Counted from the stretch's first letter, positions 24,673-34,024 are shown. The stretch is 43,948 nucleotides of DNA from Lachnospiraceae bacterium (GCA_024403415.1 JAKSRY010000019.1:1-43948); one strand, 5' to 3'. Made by a program: numbers and translations. Notes: generated by a model not told the origin, from the letters alone.

Positions 24673-26036
24673 TGCGTAAATTAGATAAAACATGGAAAAA
24701 ACTTCTTTATGCACTCGCCGGAATGGGTGTAAATATGCTCAATCTTATGATGAATTCATATCTTTGCAGCGCACTGCTTATTGGTGGATTTGGCGAAGAA
24801 GCGATAAAGAATCAGACTTTTGCAGGAGTTGATCTTATAGTACCGGCTGTTTGGACAGTATTTGCATTTATTTCCAAGATAATCGATGGAATTATAGATA
24901 TCCCTATGGCTTCGCTTACAGATAATCTTAAGTCAAAATGGGGAAGAAGACGTCCGGCTTTGGTAATGGGATTTATTCCAATGATAGCAGCTTATGTGTT
25001 GTTCCTTTGTGTACCGAATTCGGGAGCAGCAACAGTACTTAACACCGTTTATTTCGGAGTTCTTCTCTGCATCTTCTATATTGGCTACACGCTTACCATG
25101 GTTACATATTATGCAACCTTCACTGAAATAGTTGATAATGCAAAGGACAGAGCTTTCATTTCGAACTCAAAAGCATTTTTCGATATTGTTTATTATATTT
25201 TAGGTTATGTAGTTGTTAGTGGAATGCTTAAGTCAACAAACATTAAGACAGTTGCGCTTATCGTTTTGCCAATGAGTTTAACAATGCTTATTGCCTTCTT
25301 TATGATTAAGGAAAAATCAACCAAAGATGGAGTTGAAGGTGAAAAATCCGAAACAGTTAATCTTGTAAAGTCTATTACATTTACACTGAAGAACAGACCT
25401 TTTGTATTATGGATGGTTATCTATTCAGTTATGACAGTAGGTGTGCAGCTGTTTCTTGGCGGAATTAATGAATACTTCTCATACGTCGATATGAATATGA
25501 TGTTTGTTATGATGGGGGCATTTGCTCCGGTTCCGTTCACATTGATTCTTTATAATCGCATGATGAAAAAACGTGGTTTTGGAGTTGCTTTTAGGGTGTC
25601 ACTGATAATATATGCACTTGGAATGATATCAATGTTTGCAGCAGGTATTATTTTTGACAAGGGTTCCGTTAAAACTATTATTTCGGTTATTACAGGTGTC
25701 ATCAGTTCATTTGCAATTGGTTCACTGTTTTCAGTTGCGTATTTTGTTCCGTCGCAGCTTGCTGCAGAAGAGGAACAAAAGACAGGTATTAAGTCTTCAG
25801 CGATGTATTTTGCAGTACAGGGTTTGTTTGCAGGAATTGCATCGGGACTTGCCACCGGAGTTATTTTAACATTGTTAAAGACCTTTACTGATAAAGAGGC
25901 AGACAAAGCAGCTGCAGTTAACTCAGGACCTATGGCTTATATGACACTTATTGCCGGAGTGTTTGTGCTTATTGCAGCATTACTTATGCCGAAGTTGCCA
26001 CAGTCAATAAAAGACATAGGAAAAGAAGCTAAGTAG
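24672..26036 (+). CDS. MFS_2/GPH-type transporter
   Basis: 454 aa with about 12 membrane helices. SKIIDGIIDIPMASLTDNLK and SKWGRRRPALVMG form the conserved cytoplasmic loop of the glycoside-pentoside-hexuronide family (MelB-like), which also includes the animal lysophosphatidylcholine carrier MFSD2A. Bacterial members usually carry sugars with sodium. Here it is coupled to a FakB-like gene by a 1-nt overlap in an acyl-handling operon, so a lysolipid or lipid-precursor substrate is worth testing; that is inference from context only. A terminator follows. Confidence 0.85.
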   Translation: MRKLDKTWKKLLYALAGMGVNMLNLMMNSYLCSALLIGGFGEEAIKNQTFAGVDLIVPAVWTVFAFISKIIDGIIDIPMASLTDNLKSKWGRRRPALVMGFIPMIAAYVLFLCVPNSGAATVLNTVYFGVLLCIFYIGYTLTMVTYYATFTEIVDNAKDRAFISNSKAFFDIVYYILGYVVVSGMLKSTNIKTVALIVLPMSLTMLIAFFMIKEKSTKDGVEGEKSETVNLVKSITFTLKNRPFVLWMVIYSVMTVGVQLFLGGINEYFSYVDMNMMFVMMGAFAPVPFTLILYNRMMKKRGFGVAFRVSLIIYALGMISMFAAGIIFDKGSVKTIISVITGVISSFAIGSLFSVAYFVPSQLAAEEEQKTGIKSSAMYFAVQGLFAGIASGLATGVILTLLKTFTDKEADKAAAVNSGPMAYMTLIAGVFVLIAALLMPKLPQSIKDIGKEAK

Positions 26037-26062
26037 TATTATGCTATATGAATAATATGTAA

Positions 26063-26093
26063 AACGAGTAGGACATCTTGCCTACTCGTTTTT
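26063..26093 (+). terminator. Rho-independent terminator
   Basis: AACGAGTAGG pairs with CCTACTCGTT around an 8-nt loop and is followed by TTT. It separates the acyl operon from fakA. Confidence 0.85.
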
Positions 26094-26125
26094 AAAGCAA
26101 ATATTTTTGTAAAGGAAGTTTTCAT

Positions 26126-27781
26126 ATGAAAACAAAGAGAATAGACGGTAATTTACTGGAAAAAATGTTGAAAAACGGTCTTGCAAACTTAAAGACCCAT
26201 GAACAAGAACTGAATGACCTGAATGTATTTCCTGTACCGGATGGTGACACAGGTACTAATATGCTTCTGACCTTGGGAAATGGTCTTAAAAATACTCCAA
26301 GCTCTTACGAATGCGGTAAATTTCTTGTTGATTTAAGTAATGCCATGCTCCTTTCTGCAAGAGGTAATTCCGGGGTCATTCTGTCACAGATTTTTACGGG
26401 TTTTGCAATGGAAGTTGGAAGATGTCCGTTATTGGGTCCCGGAGAACTGAGAAATGCTCTCATACGTGGATATCGTAATGCCTATGCAGTTACAATACAG
26501 CCTGTAGAAGGCACTATTCTCACAGTATGCAGAGAAGGTATTGAACACATTAAAACAATGATAACAAGAAATTCTTCTGCAGAAGATATTTTGTCAATGT
26601 ATCTTGGTGAAATGAGGAAGAGCCTTACTTTTACCCCTGATATTCTTGAGGTACTTAAGGATGCCGGTGTGGTAGACAGCGGAGCTCTTGGTTATATCTA
26701 TATATTTGAAGGAATGCTTAAATACCTCTATAATGATATGCTTCCGGATGATTATGTGGAAGTGCTGGAAACAATTACACCAGCAGCAAATGCCGATTTA
26801 AGTCTGTTCAATGAGTATAGTATTTTTGAAGACGGTTACTGTATGGAATTCATCCTCCAACTGATGAAAAATAATAAGTATAATCAGCATTTTAATTTAA
26901 AAAGATATATTGAGGATCTGAAGTTATATGGAAATTCTCTTGTTGTTGTACAAAACGGCCAAAGAGTCAAGGTTCATGTTCATACACAAAAACCTGCAAA
27001 GGTAATTAACCTGAGTCAGGAATTCGGCGAGTTCCTGACATTTAAGCTCGAAAATATGCAGGTGCAGCATAATGAGAGAACAGAGAGAATTGAAAAGAAT
27101 ATTACAAGAAACGAGGTTGCAATCATTTCTGTTTCCAATGGAGATGGAATGACAAAACTGTTCAAGCAGTTAGGTTCCAATTTTGTAATTGAAAGCAGTC
27201 AGAATGCAGGAGTAGCTTCCGAAGAATTTTTAAGATATTATGACAGATGTAATGCAGATACAGTAATTGTATTCCCTAATGATAATAATCTGATTCCTGC
27301 TGCAGAGCAGGCAGCTAAGCTTTTTCAGGATCCAAATTCAAGGATTCTTGTTATGCCGACCAAAACCGTTGCAGAAGGATATTTTGCTCTTGCCATGGAC
27401 CTTCGTGATGAAAAGGATGTTGAACGAAGAATCGAACTTATGAAGAACGGAATGGAGAATGTTGCGACTCTTTATGAGGTTACAGCCGTAAAAGACTATT
27501 CCGGTGAATTGGTTACTGTCAGTGCCGGGGAGGAGACCGCCATAATTAATAAGACCCCGGTATGTAAGGGACAGGATAAATGTTCAACTTTAATGGAAGG
27601 TTTAGCTCAAATAGAAGATATCGATGATTATGAAATTGCAGTTATATTTAAGGGTGAAAATGTTACTGATGAAGAACAGGAAACGCTTGAGAGCATGATT
27701 GAGGAACAATATCCATTGCTGGAGGCAACATTTATACAGGGTGATCAGAAAAAATATAATTTTGTTGTCGGATTAAGTTAA
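26126..27781 (+). CDS. fakA: Fatty acid kinase FakA (DAK2/DhaL domain)
   Basis: 551 aa, the usual FakA length. The N-terminal DhaL-type kinase domain has LNVFPVPDGDTGTNM, D39 and D41 being magnesium ligands, plus LLSARGNSGVILSQIF and DAGVVDSGALGY. The middle domain has DGYCMEFIL and GNSLVVVQNGQRVKVHVHT, the conserved Cys and His regions. The C-terminal domain is DegV-like. FakA phosphorylates a fatty acid held by FakB, giving acyl-phosphate for PlsY or PlsX. Two DegV proteins are in the window (23.7 and 42.4 kb). AAAGGAAG lies 10 nt before ATG. Confidence 0.93.
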   Translation: MKTKRIDGNLLEKMLKNGLANLKTHEQELNDLNVFPVPDGDTGTNMLLTLGNGLKNTPSSYECGKFLVDLSNAMLLSARGNSGVILSQIFTGFAMEVGRCPLLGPGELRNALIRGYRNAYAVTIQPVEGTILTVCREGIEHIKTMITRNSSAEDILSMYLGEMRKSLTFTPDILEVLKDAGVVDSGALGYIYIFEGMLKYLYNDMLPDDYVEVLETITPAANADLSLFNEYSIFEDGYCMEFILQLMKNNKYNQHFNLKRYIEDLKLYGNSLVVVQNGQRVKVHVHTQKPAKVINLSQEFGEFLTFKLENMQVQHNERTERIEKNITRNEVAIISVSNGDGMTKLFKQLGSNFVIESSQNAGVASEEFLRYYDRCNADTVIVFPNDNNLIPAAEQAAKLFQDPNSRILVMPTKTVAEGYFALAMDLRDEKDVERRIELMKNGMENVATLYEVTAVKDYSGELVTVSAGEETAIINKTPVCKGQDKCSTLMEGLAQIEDIDDYEIAVIFKGENVTDEEQETLESMIEEQYPLLEATFIQGDQKKYNFVVGLS

Positions 27782-27861
27782 AGCATTGTATATCAGTTTA
27801 TTACAGATATTTATTTGGTGTATTTGTATTAGGTTTTAGTGCATACAGAAAGGATAGATAA

Positions 27862-28812
27862 GTGAGTACAGCATGTTTGATTTGCCTGATTATATTCGGG
27901 CTCATAATGTTTTTTGGGATATTGCCTACATTTATCATGTCATATTTTTTATATCGTGAGTTGTTTGTCCGTAAGAATCCAAATGAAAGAGTCAGACACT
28001 GCAGTTTCCCGGATGATGAGGAATATGTGAAGATGTATTCTGAAGGTCTTGATTGGGGCAAAGAGAATGAGAGCGCAAAGGAAGCAGTTGAAATAGAAAG
28101 CGAAGGCGCACATCTTTTTGGCGAGTATTTTGATTTCGGATTTAAGAAGGCAGTGATAATAATTCCGGGAAGAACAGAAGACTGTACATATTCTTATTAT
28201 TTTTCAGAACCTTACAAGAAGGCAGGATGTAACGTTTTATGTATTGATAATCGTGCCCACGGCTTATCTGACGGTACCTGTCATAATCTTGGTGCTACGG
28301 AGTATAAAGATATACTTAAGTGGTCACAGCTGCTTCATGATAAATATGGTAATGAGACAGTAATTCTTCATGGTATTTGCATCGGCGCCCAGGTTGCAAT
28401 GAAGCTTATGACAAATGAGATATGTCCTTCATATATTAAGGCTATGGTAACAGAGGGTATGTTTACAACCTTTAGGGATTCTTTTGATGAACACATGAGA
28501 GAAGGACATCATCCGATTTTTCCATTTACTTTGTGGGTAATGTTATGGATCAGAATTCGTTCACATGCAAATGTGTTGACTGAGGGGCCGGTTAAATGGA
28601 TAGGCTCTCTTGATAAGCCGATACTTATGCTTCACAGCAGACAGGATAAATATTCAACACCCAAACAGGGAGAAATTCTAAATAACCTTTGCAAGGCTCC
28701 TAAGAAGATGGTATGGTTTGATGAAGGAGAACACTCGAGAATCCGACCACGAAATACGGAGGCTTTTGACAAAGAGATAGAAGAGTTTGTAAAAAATCTT
28801 GCAATTGACTAA
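27862..28812 (+). CDS. Membrane-anchored alpha/beta hydrolase with a Cys nucleophile
   Basis: 316 aa with an N-terminal membrane helix (CLICLIIFGLIMFFGILPTF). The hydrolase fold shows IIIPGRTEDC, CIDNRAHGLSDG and a nucleophile elbow LHGICIGAQ, so the position normally held by Ser is C173. HSRQDKY and EGEHSR supply the usual Asp and His. A Cys nucleophile is known in dienelactone hydrolases but is uncommon in this group. Start is GTG27862 with AAAGGA 7 nt upstream. It follows fakA by 80 nt and is similar in layout to the Ser-type hydrolase at 22.8 kb, suggesting a related lipid or thioester substrate (inference). Confidence 0.82.
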   Translation: MSTACLICLIIFGLIMFFGILPTFIMSYFLYRELFVRKNPNERVRHCSFPDDEEYVKMYSEGLDWGKENESAKEAVEIESEGAHLFGEYFDFGFKKAVIIIPGRTEDCTYSYYFSEPYKKAGCNVLCIDNRAHGLSDGTCHNLGATEYKDILKWSQLLHDKYGNETVILHGICIGAQVAMKLMTNEICPSYIKAMVTEGMFTTFRDSFDEHMREGHHPIFPFTLWVMLWIRIRSHANVLTEGPVKWIGSLDKPILMLHSRQDKYSTPKQGEILNNLCKAPKKMVWFDEGEHSRIRPRNTEAFDKEIEEFVKNLAID

Positions 28813-28882
28813 TTGTAAAACAGGAATATAATAATAGTGTTGATATTGTATGAAATAAATACATATATTTATGGAGGGGAAA

Positions 28883-29248
28883 ATGGATAACAATTTTAAC
28901 AATAACTACAATAATAATATGCAGCAGAATGGTGTAAGTTATAATAGGCCAATGAACAATATGCCTGTAAACAATATGGGATATAGTGCAAACCAGTATA
29001 ATCAGGCACCTCCTTCAACAGGAATCTTGGTTATGGGTATCTTGGGACTTGCATTGTGCGAGTTGTTCGGTATAGGACTTATCTTCTCAATCATAGGTTT
29101 GGTTAAATCATCAAACTATGCAAAAGTAGCTCCTTTAACAGGTAAGGCTAAGGTTGGTAGAATCCTTTCTATCGTAGGTATTCCTGTTAATGCATTTTTG
29201 ATTTTCTATTTCATCGTAGTAGTTGGTATCATAGCTGCATATGTGTAA
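28883..29248 (+). CDS. Small membrane protein with Asn/Gln-rich N-terminus (DUF4190-like)
   Basis: 121 aa. Residues 1-45 are rich in Asn, Gln, Met and Tyr (NNFNNNYNNNMQQNG), a disordered cytoplasmic arm. Two membrane segments follow, ILVMGILGLALCELFGIGLIF and FLIFYFIVVVGIIAAYV, joined by a short basic loop. This layout matches DUF4190-type proteins of Firmicutes, whose role is unknown. ATG28883 has GGAGGGG directly upstream; ATG28871 is less likely. A terminator follows. Confidence 0.8.
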   Translation: MDNNFNNNYNNNMQQNGVSYNRPMNNMPVNNMGYSANQYNQAPPSTGILVMGILGLALCELFGIGLIFSIIGLVKSSNYAKVAPLTGKAKVGRILSIVGIPVNAFLIFYFIVVVGIIAAYV

Positions 29249-29299
29249 ACCTTAAATAATGTATTGAGTTGAAATTAATTTTACACTGAATGAGATAAG

Positions 29300-29331
29300 A
29301 CAGAACTGACAGAAATGTTAGTTCTGTTTTA
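29300..29331 (+). terminator. Rho-independent terminator
   Basis: ACAGAACTGAC pairs with GTTAGTTCTGT with one G-U pair, followed by TTTT. It ends the unit running from fakA to the small membrane protein. Confidence 0.85.
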
Positions 29332-29352
29332 TATTAAAAAAGTATAAAATAA

Positions 29353-29381
29353 ATGACATAATATGTCGCATTATATATAAT
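29353..29381 (+). promoter_or_regulatory. Promoter for the DUF3737 gene
   Basis: ATGACA, a 17-nt spacer and TATAAT, about 64 nt before the start codon. The -10 is perfect and the spacing ideal. Confidence 0.65.
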
Positions 29382-29444
29382 ATACAATTAGTTGGATAAT
29401 TGACCGGATATATCATTTAAGAAAAAGAAACGGAGATTTTGTTT

Positions 29445-30311
29445 ATGAAAACGAATGTAACAGGCGAATTCCTTACGGGAGAAAGAGCACTGTTTAACTC
29501 AAAGGACTTATATATTACAGATACTATTTTTGATGATGGTGAATCCCCATTAAAGGAAAGCTCTGACATCGAACTTGAAGGATGTATGTTTAAGTGGAAG
29601 TATCCTCTCTGGTATTGTAACAATATTGAAGCAAGGGATTGCAAATGGTTTGAAATGGCAAGAGCGGGTGTGTGGTATACCAGTAACATTTCGGTTAAGA
29701 ATGCCATGATAGAAGCGCCTAAAAACTTTAGACGATGCAGTAATCTCACTCTTACTGATGTAAATTTTTACAATGCAGCAGAAACACTTTGGAGCTGCAG
29801 TAAAGTTAATCTTACCAATGTCAGTGCTAAAGGCGATTATTTTGCAATGAACTCTTCAGATATAGAGATAGATAATTTAAGGCTCGACGGCAATTATTCT
29901 TTTGACGGCTGTAAGAATCTTACAATCAGAAATTCCACACTTCTTTCAAAGGACGCTTTTTGGAACTGTGAAAACGTAACAGTATATGACTCGTTCATTT
30001 CGGGAGAATATCTTGGCTGGAATGCTAAAAATGTCACACTTATTAATTGTACAATCGAAAGTCTTCAGGGAATGTGTTACATCAACAATCTTGTTATGAA
30101 AAACTGTAAGCTTATTAATACAACGCTGGCATTTGAATATTCTTCAGTTGATGTAGAATTAACCGGTGGTGTTCAAAGTGTTATTAATCCAAGCGAGGGA
30201 ACAATTACAGCTGATTTTATTAACGAGCTTACTATGGATGAAACAAAGGTTGATATTTCAAAGACCAGGATTATTCTGAATGCGACAAAGAATGATGCTG
30301 ATTCTGAGTAA
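29445..30311 (+). CDS. DUF3737 right-handed beta-helix protein
   Basis: About 288 aa built of short repeats in which a strand is followed by a Cys/Asn turn: DIELEGCMF, NIEARDCKWF, NLTLTDVNF, KVNLTNVSA, NLTIRNSTL, NVTVYDSFI, NVTLINCTI. Such rungs form a pectate-lyase-like beta-helix. The opening (TGEFLTGERALFNSKDLYIT) and FKWKYPLWYCNNIEARDC match the DUF3737 family, which is common in gut Firmicutes and has no known function. No signal peptide is present, so it is probably cytoplasmic. CGGAGA lies 8 nt before ATG29445. Confidence 0.85.
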   Translation: MKTNVTGEFLTGERALFNSKDLYITDTIFDDGESPLKESSDIELEGCMFKWKYPLWYCNNIEARDCKWFEMARAGVWYTSNISVKNAMIEAPKNFRRCSNLTLTDVNFYNAAETLWSCSKVNLTNVSAKGDYFAMNSSDIEIDNLRLDGNYSFDGCKNLTIRNSTLLSKDAFWNCENVTVYDSFISGEYLGWNAKNVTLINCTIESLQGMCYINNLVMKNCKLINTTLAFEYSSVDVELTGGVQSVINPSEGTITADFINELTMDETKVDISKTRIILNATKNDADSE

Positions 30312-30389
30312 TAGTCTGAATTGCGAAATAATGTTATTTATTGCCCGTAGGGCTTTGAATCTGTATTAACAGGAACCGGAGGGAATTTT

Positions 30390-31544
30390 ATGAGTCGGTT
30401 TGATGAAATAATTGATAGAAGAAATACAGAATCCTATAAATGGGATGTCAAAGAAAATGAGCTTCCAATGTGGGTTGCGGACATGGATTTTAAGACAGCC
30501 CCATGTGTTATTGATACACTTACCAAAAGAGTCGCACATGGTGTATTCGGATATTCAATTGTACCGGATGAGTGGTATGAAGCTTATACAAACTGGTGGA
30601 AGAGGAGACATTCTTTCACAATTGAAAAGGATTGGCTGATTTTTACAACAGGAATAGTTCCGGCAATTTCTTCAATTGTTCGAAAGGTAACATCCGTGGC
30701 CGAAAATGTAGTTGTTATCACACCGGCATACAATATCTTTTTCAATTCGATATATAATAATGGTCGTAATATACTTGAAAGCCAATTGATATACGAAAAC
30801 GGGAAGTACAGAATCGACCTGGATGATTTGGAGGAGAAGTGTAAGGATCCACAGAGTACATTGCTTATCCTTTGTAATCCTCATAATCCGACAGGTATTA
30901 TCTGGGATAAAGATACACTTATTAAAATCGGAGATATATGCAGCAGAAATAATGTGACAGTACTGTCAGATGAAATACACTGCGATATTACTATTCCCGG
31001 TAAAGAGTATGTTCCTTTTGCTTCGGCTTCTTCTGTGTGCAAAGATATAAGTATTACTTGCATCTCGCCTACGAAGGCATTTAATATTGCAGGACTTCAG
31101 AGTGCTGCCGTATGTGTGCCTGATCCGGTTTTAAGACATAAAGTCTGGAGAGGGCTTAATACTGACGAAGTGGCAGAAGGAAATGTATTTGCCTGTGATG
31201 TGGCAATCAGTGCTTTTAATGAAGGCGAAGAATGGCTTAATGAGCTTAATGCCTATATTGCTCAAAACAGGTTGATTGCAGAAAAATATATAGAAGACAA
31301 TATACCGAAAATCAAAGCAGTTAAAGGCGAGGCCACCTATCTTTTGTGGATTGACTGCAGTTCTTTGGAGATGTCTTCGGATATACTGGCTGAAGAAATC
31401 AGAAGATTATCCGGGTTATATTTATCAGAAGGCTGTGAGTACAGAGGGGATGGAAGAAACTTCCTCAGAATGAATCTGGCCTGCTCGAAATCAAGACTTG
31501 AAGATGGTCTTGAACGACTTAAAAAAGCAATTGAATTAATATAA
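30390..31544 (+). CDS. MalY/PatB-type aminotransferase or cystathionine beta-lyase
   Basis: 384 aa, fold type I PLP enzyme. MWVADMDFKTAP near the start, CNPHNPTGIIWD, SDEIHCDI and the PLP lysine K229 in SPTKAFNIAGLQSA place it in the MalY/PatB C-S lyase group, which cleaves cystathionine or cysteine to pyruvate, ammonia and a thiol or sulfide. FLRMNLACSKSRLEDGLERL carries the carboxylate-binding Arg. CGGAGGG lies 7 nt before ATG. It could recycle cysteine sulfur, but it is far from the thiolation genes at 0.3-3.9 kb. Confidence 0.9.
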   Translation: MSRFDEIIDRRNTESYKWDVKENELPMWVADMDFKTAPCVIDTLTKRVAHGVFGYSIVPDEWYEAYTNWWKRRHSFTIEKDWLIFTTGIVPAISSIVRKVTSVAENVVVITPAYNIFFNSIYNNGRNILESQLIYENGKYRIDLDDLEEKCKDPQSTLLILCNPHNPTGIIWDKDTLIKIGDICSRNNVTVLSDEIHCDITIPGKEYVPFASASSVCKDISITCISPTKAFNIAGLQSAAVCVPDPVLRHKVWRGLNTDEVAEGNVFACDVAISAFNEGEEWLNELNAYIAQNRLIAEKYIEDNIPKIKAVKGEATYLLWIDCSSLEMSSDILAEEIRRLSGLYLSEGCEYRGDGRNFLRMNLACSKSRLEDGLERLKKAIELI

Positions 31545-31582
31545 GTATTTTTAAGAACCAATACTATTTTATGGAGGTTGTT

Positions 31583-34024
31583 ATGGGACTTTTAGCTTAC
31601 GAAAAAGAGAATTTGACAAAAGTAAGAAAGATGGCACCTGAATGTACACTCTTTCTTAAAAGGAATTGTGATTTTCCTATAGATGAACCATGTAAAGTTG
31701 CCTTGTTTGGTAATGGAGCAAGAAAAACCATAAGGGGTGGTACCGGCTCCGGTGAAGTAAATTCCAGATTTGCCATTAATGCTGAACAGGGACTTGAACA
31801 GGAAGGATTTACAATAACAACCAGGAACTGGATAGATGCTTTTGATGATATTCATGAAAAGGCAGAGGAAGCTTTCTATGATGAGATTAAGCGTAAAGCA
31901 AAAGAAAATCATACTTTTGCGGTTATGGAATCAATGGGAAAGATTATGCCACAGCCCGAATACAGTCTTTCAACTGATTACGAAGGAGATATTGCAGTTT
32001 ATGTTCTCTCGAGAATCTCAGGAGAAGGAAGTGACAGAGAGTTTAAGAAGGGCGATATCTTATTAACAGACACTGAAGTAAGAGATATCCTTGCAATAAA
32101 TAAGAAGTTCGATAAATTTATGCTCGTGCTCAATGTTGGTGGTCCGGTTGACTTATCCCCTGTTATGGAGGTTGAGAATATACTTTTATTATCCCAGCTT
32201 GGCGTGGTGACAGGTAAAACACTTGCAAGAATTATTCTTGGAAAAGACGTGCCTTCAGGAAAACTCACGACCACCTGGGCAAAGGAAGAAGACTATTGCA
32301 AAAAGGGAACCTTCGGGGATAAGAATGATACCTATTACAAAGAAGGAATATATGTAGGTTACAGATATTTTAATACAGTAGACAAGAAAGCTGTTTTCCC
32401 GTTTGGCTATGGTCTTGGGTTTACAGATTTTGAAGTGAACCCCATAGATATTTCCATGGTGAATACAACGGTTACTGTTAAGGCTGAGGTTAAAAATACC
32501 GGCAAATATAAAGGAAAAGAAGTAGTACAGGTTTATGTATCCGTGCCGGATGGAGAACTTGACCAGCCATATCAGTCACTTGCAGCATTTAAGAAAACTC
32601 CCGTACTTAACAGTGGTGATACGGCAGTTTTATCAATATCCTTTGATATTAGTGATATTGCAGGATATGATTCAAAGAAAGCAGCGTATGTGCTTGAAAG
32701 CGGAGCGTACGTTGTAAGAGTAGGAAACAGCTCAGAAAGTACAAAGGTTGCAGGTGTGATAGATATTGAGGAATCAGCCGTGATCAGGAAGGTTAAGAAC
32801 TGTCTCGGTGAATTCGGATTTGAGGACTGGGTACCTGAAAATAAAAAGGCAGTCGAGATTCCTGTAGGAAGCAAACATATCACATTTGACGGAAGAATAA
32901 TTAAGACAGAAGAGACTGATTATGAAAGAGAGTATGAGAAAGATTCATATATTTCTTCATTAAGTAATAAAGAACTTGCAAAGCTGTGCGTTGGTGCATA
33001 TAAAGAGCATGGAATAGCCAATACCATCGGAGATGCATCAATGAAGGTTGCAGGTGCAGCGGGACAGACTTCAACACCAAAGAAGAATGGTAATTTCCCA
33101 TATCTTGTAATGGCAGATGGTCCTGCGGGAATTCGTATCTGTAAACAGTATTATATTGATAAGGATGGAAATGAACATCCCGTTGGCGTTATGATGATGG
33201 ACAGCCTTTTGAGACTTATGCCAAAGATAGGAGTAGCTTTTCTAAAACTTAGAGCAAAGCGTCCACCGAAGTCAGCCATTAAATTCCATTATGCAACAGC
33301 AATTCCCATTGGTGTTGCACTTGCTCAAAGCTTCAATGTTATGCTGGCAAAAGAGTGCGGTAATATTGTCGGAGGTGAAATGGAAAGATTTGGAATACAC
33401 CTGTGGCTTGCACCGGCACTTAATATTCACAGAGACATAAGATGCGGAAGAAACTTTGAATATTTTTCAGAGGATCCGCTTGTTAGCGGTTTGTTTGCAG
33501 CGGCAATTACCGAGGGTGTGCAGGCACATCCGGGATGCGGCACTACCATTAAGCATTATGCTGCAAATAATCAGGAAACAAACAGATACAACAGTAACAG
33601 TCATGTAAGTGAAAGAGCGATGAGAGAAATTTATCTTAAGGGCTTCGAAATCTGTGTTAAAAAATCACAGCCACTGACTCTCATGACATCTTATAATCTT
33701 TTAAATGGTGAACATACCAGTGAAAGCAGAGCACTTATTGAAGATATCTTAAGAAGTGAATTTGGATTTAAGGGTGTTGTAATGACTGACTGGGTTGTTA
33801 TGGGTGGAACCATAGATAAGTCATCAATGTACAGAGCTCCTAAGGCTGGTCTTGTTGTAAAAGCAGGTGGTGACCTGTTTATGCCGGGCTGTGAGGAGGA
33901 TGTTGAAAGCATTCTTGAACACTTAAAGAGTGGTGAAATCACAAGAGAGCAGTTAATTATCAACGGAACCAGAATCTATCGTTTGGCAAAAGAATGTAAT
34001 GAAAAACAAATATTAAGATTCTAG
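31583..34024 (+). CDS. GH3 beta-glucosidase with circularly permuted domain order
   Basis: About 813 aa. Ordinary GH3 enzymes run (beta/alpha)8 barrel, alpha/beta sandwich, fibronectin-like domain. Here the sandwich comes first (residues 1-285: RGGTGSGEVN, VLSRISGEGSDR, GKLTTTWA, FPFGYGLGFTDF). The Fn3-like domain follows (about 290-395: VEVKNTG-type strands, GKEVVQVYVSVPDG), then the barrel (about 445-813: VMADGPAGIRI, GRNFEYFSEDP, TTIKHYAANNQETNR, and MTDW with nucleophile D736). Permuted GH3s are known from rumen Butyrivibrio and Ruminococcus. No signal peptide, so it is probably cytoplasmic. GGAGG lies 5 nt before ATG31583. Confidence 0.92.
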   Translation: MGLLAYEKENLTKVRKMAPECTLFLKRNCDFPIDEPCKVALFGNGARKTIRGGTGSGEVNSRFAINAEQGLEQEGFTITTRNWIDAFDDIHEKAEEAFYDEIKRKAKENHTFAVMESMGKIMPQPEYSLSTDYEGDIAVYVLSRISGEGSDREFKKGDILLTDTEVRDILAINKKFDKFMLVLNVGGPVDLSPVMEVENILLLSQLGVVTGKTLARIILGKDVPSGKLTTTWAKEEDYCKKGTFGDKNDTYYKEGIYVGYRYFNTVDKKAVFPFGYGLGFTDFEVNPIDISMVNTTVTVKAEVKNTGKYKGKEVVQVYVSVPDGELDQPYQSLAAFKKTPVLNSGDTAVLSISFDISDIAGYDSKKAAYVLESGAYVVRVGNSSESTKVAGVIDIEESAVIRKVKNCLGEFGFEDWVPENKKAVEIPVGSKHITFDGRIIKTEETDYEREYEKDSYISSLSNKELAKLCVGAYKEHGIANTIGDASMKVAGAAGQTSTPKKNGNFPYLVMADGPAGIRICKQYYIDKDGNEHPVGVMMMDSLLRLMPKIGVAFLKLRAKRPPKSAIKFHYATAIPIGVALAQSFNVMLAKECGNIVGGEMERFGIHLWLAPALNIHRDIRCGRNFEYFSEDPLVSGLFAAAITEGVQAHPGCGTTIKHYAANNQETNRYNSNSHVSERAMREIYLKGFEICVKKSQPLTLMTSYNLLNGEHTSESRALIEDILRSEFGFKGVVMTDWVVMGGTIDKSSMYRAPKAGLVVKAGGDLFMPGCEEDVESILEHLKSGEITREQLIINGTRIYRLAKECNEKQILRF

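Noticed and set aside
30343-30356. GCCC-GTA-GGGC hairpin as a terminator after the DUF3737 gene
   Set aside because: Four base pairs and a short TTT run are too weak to claim.
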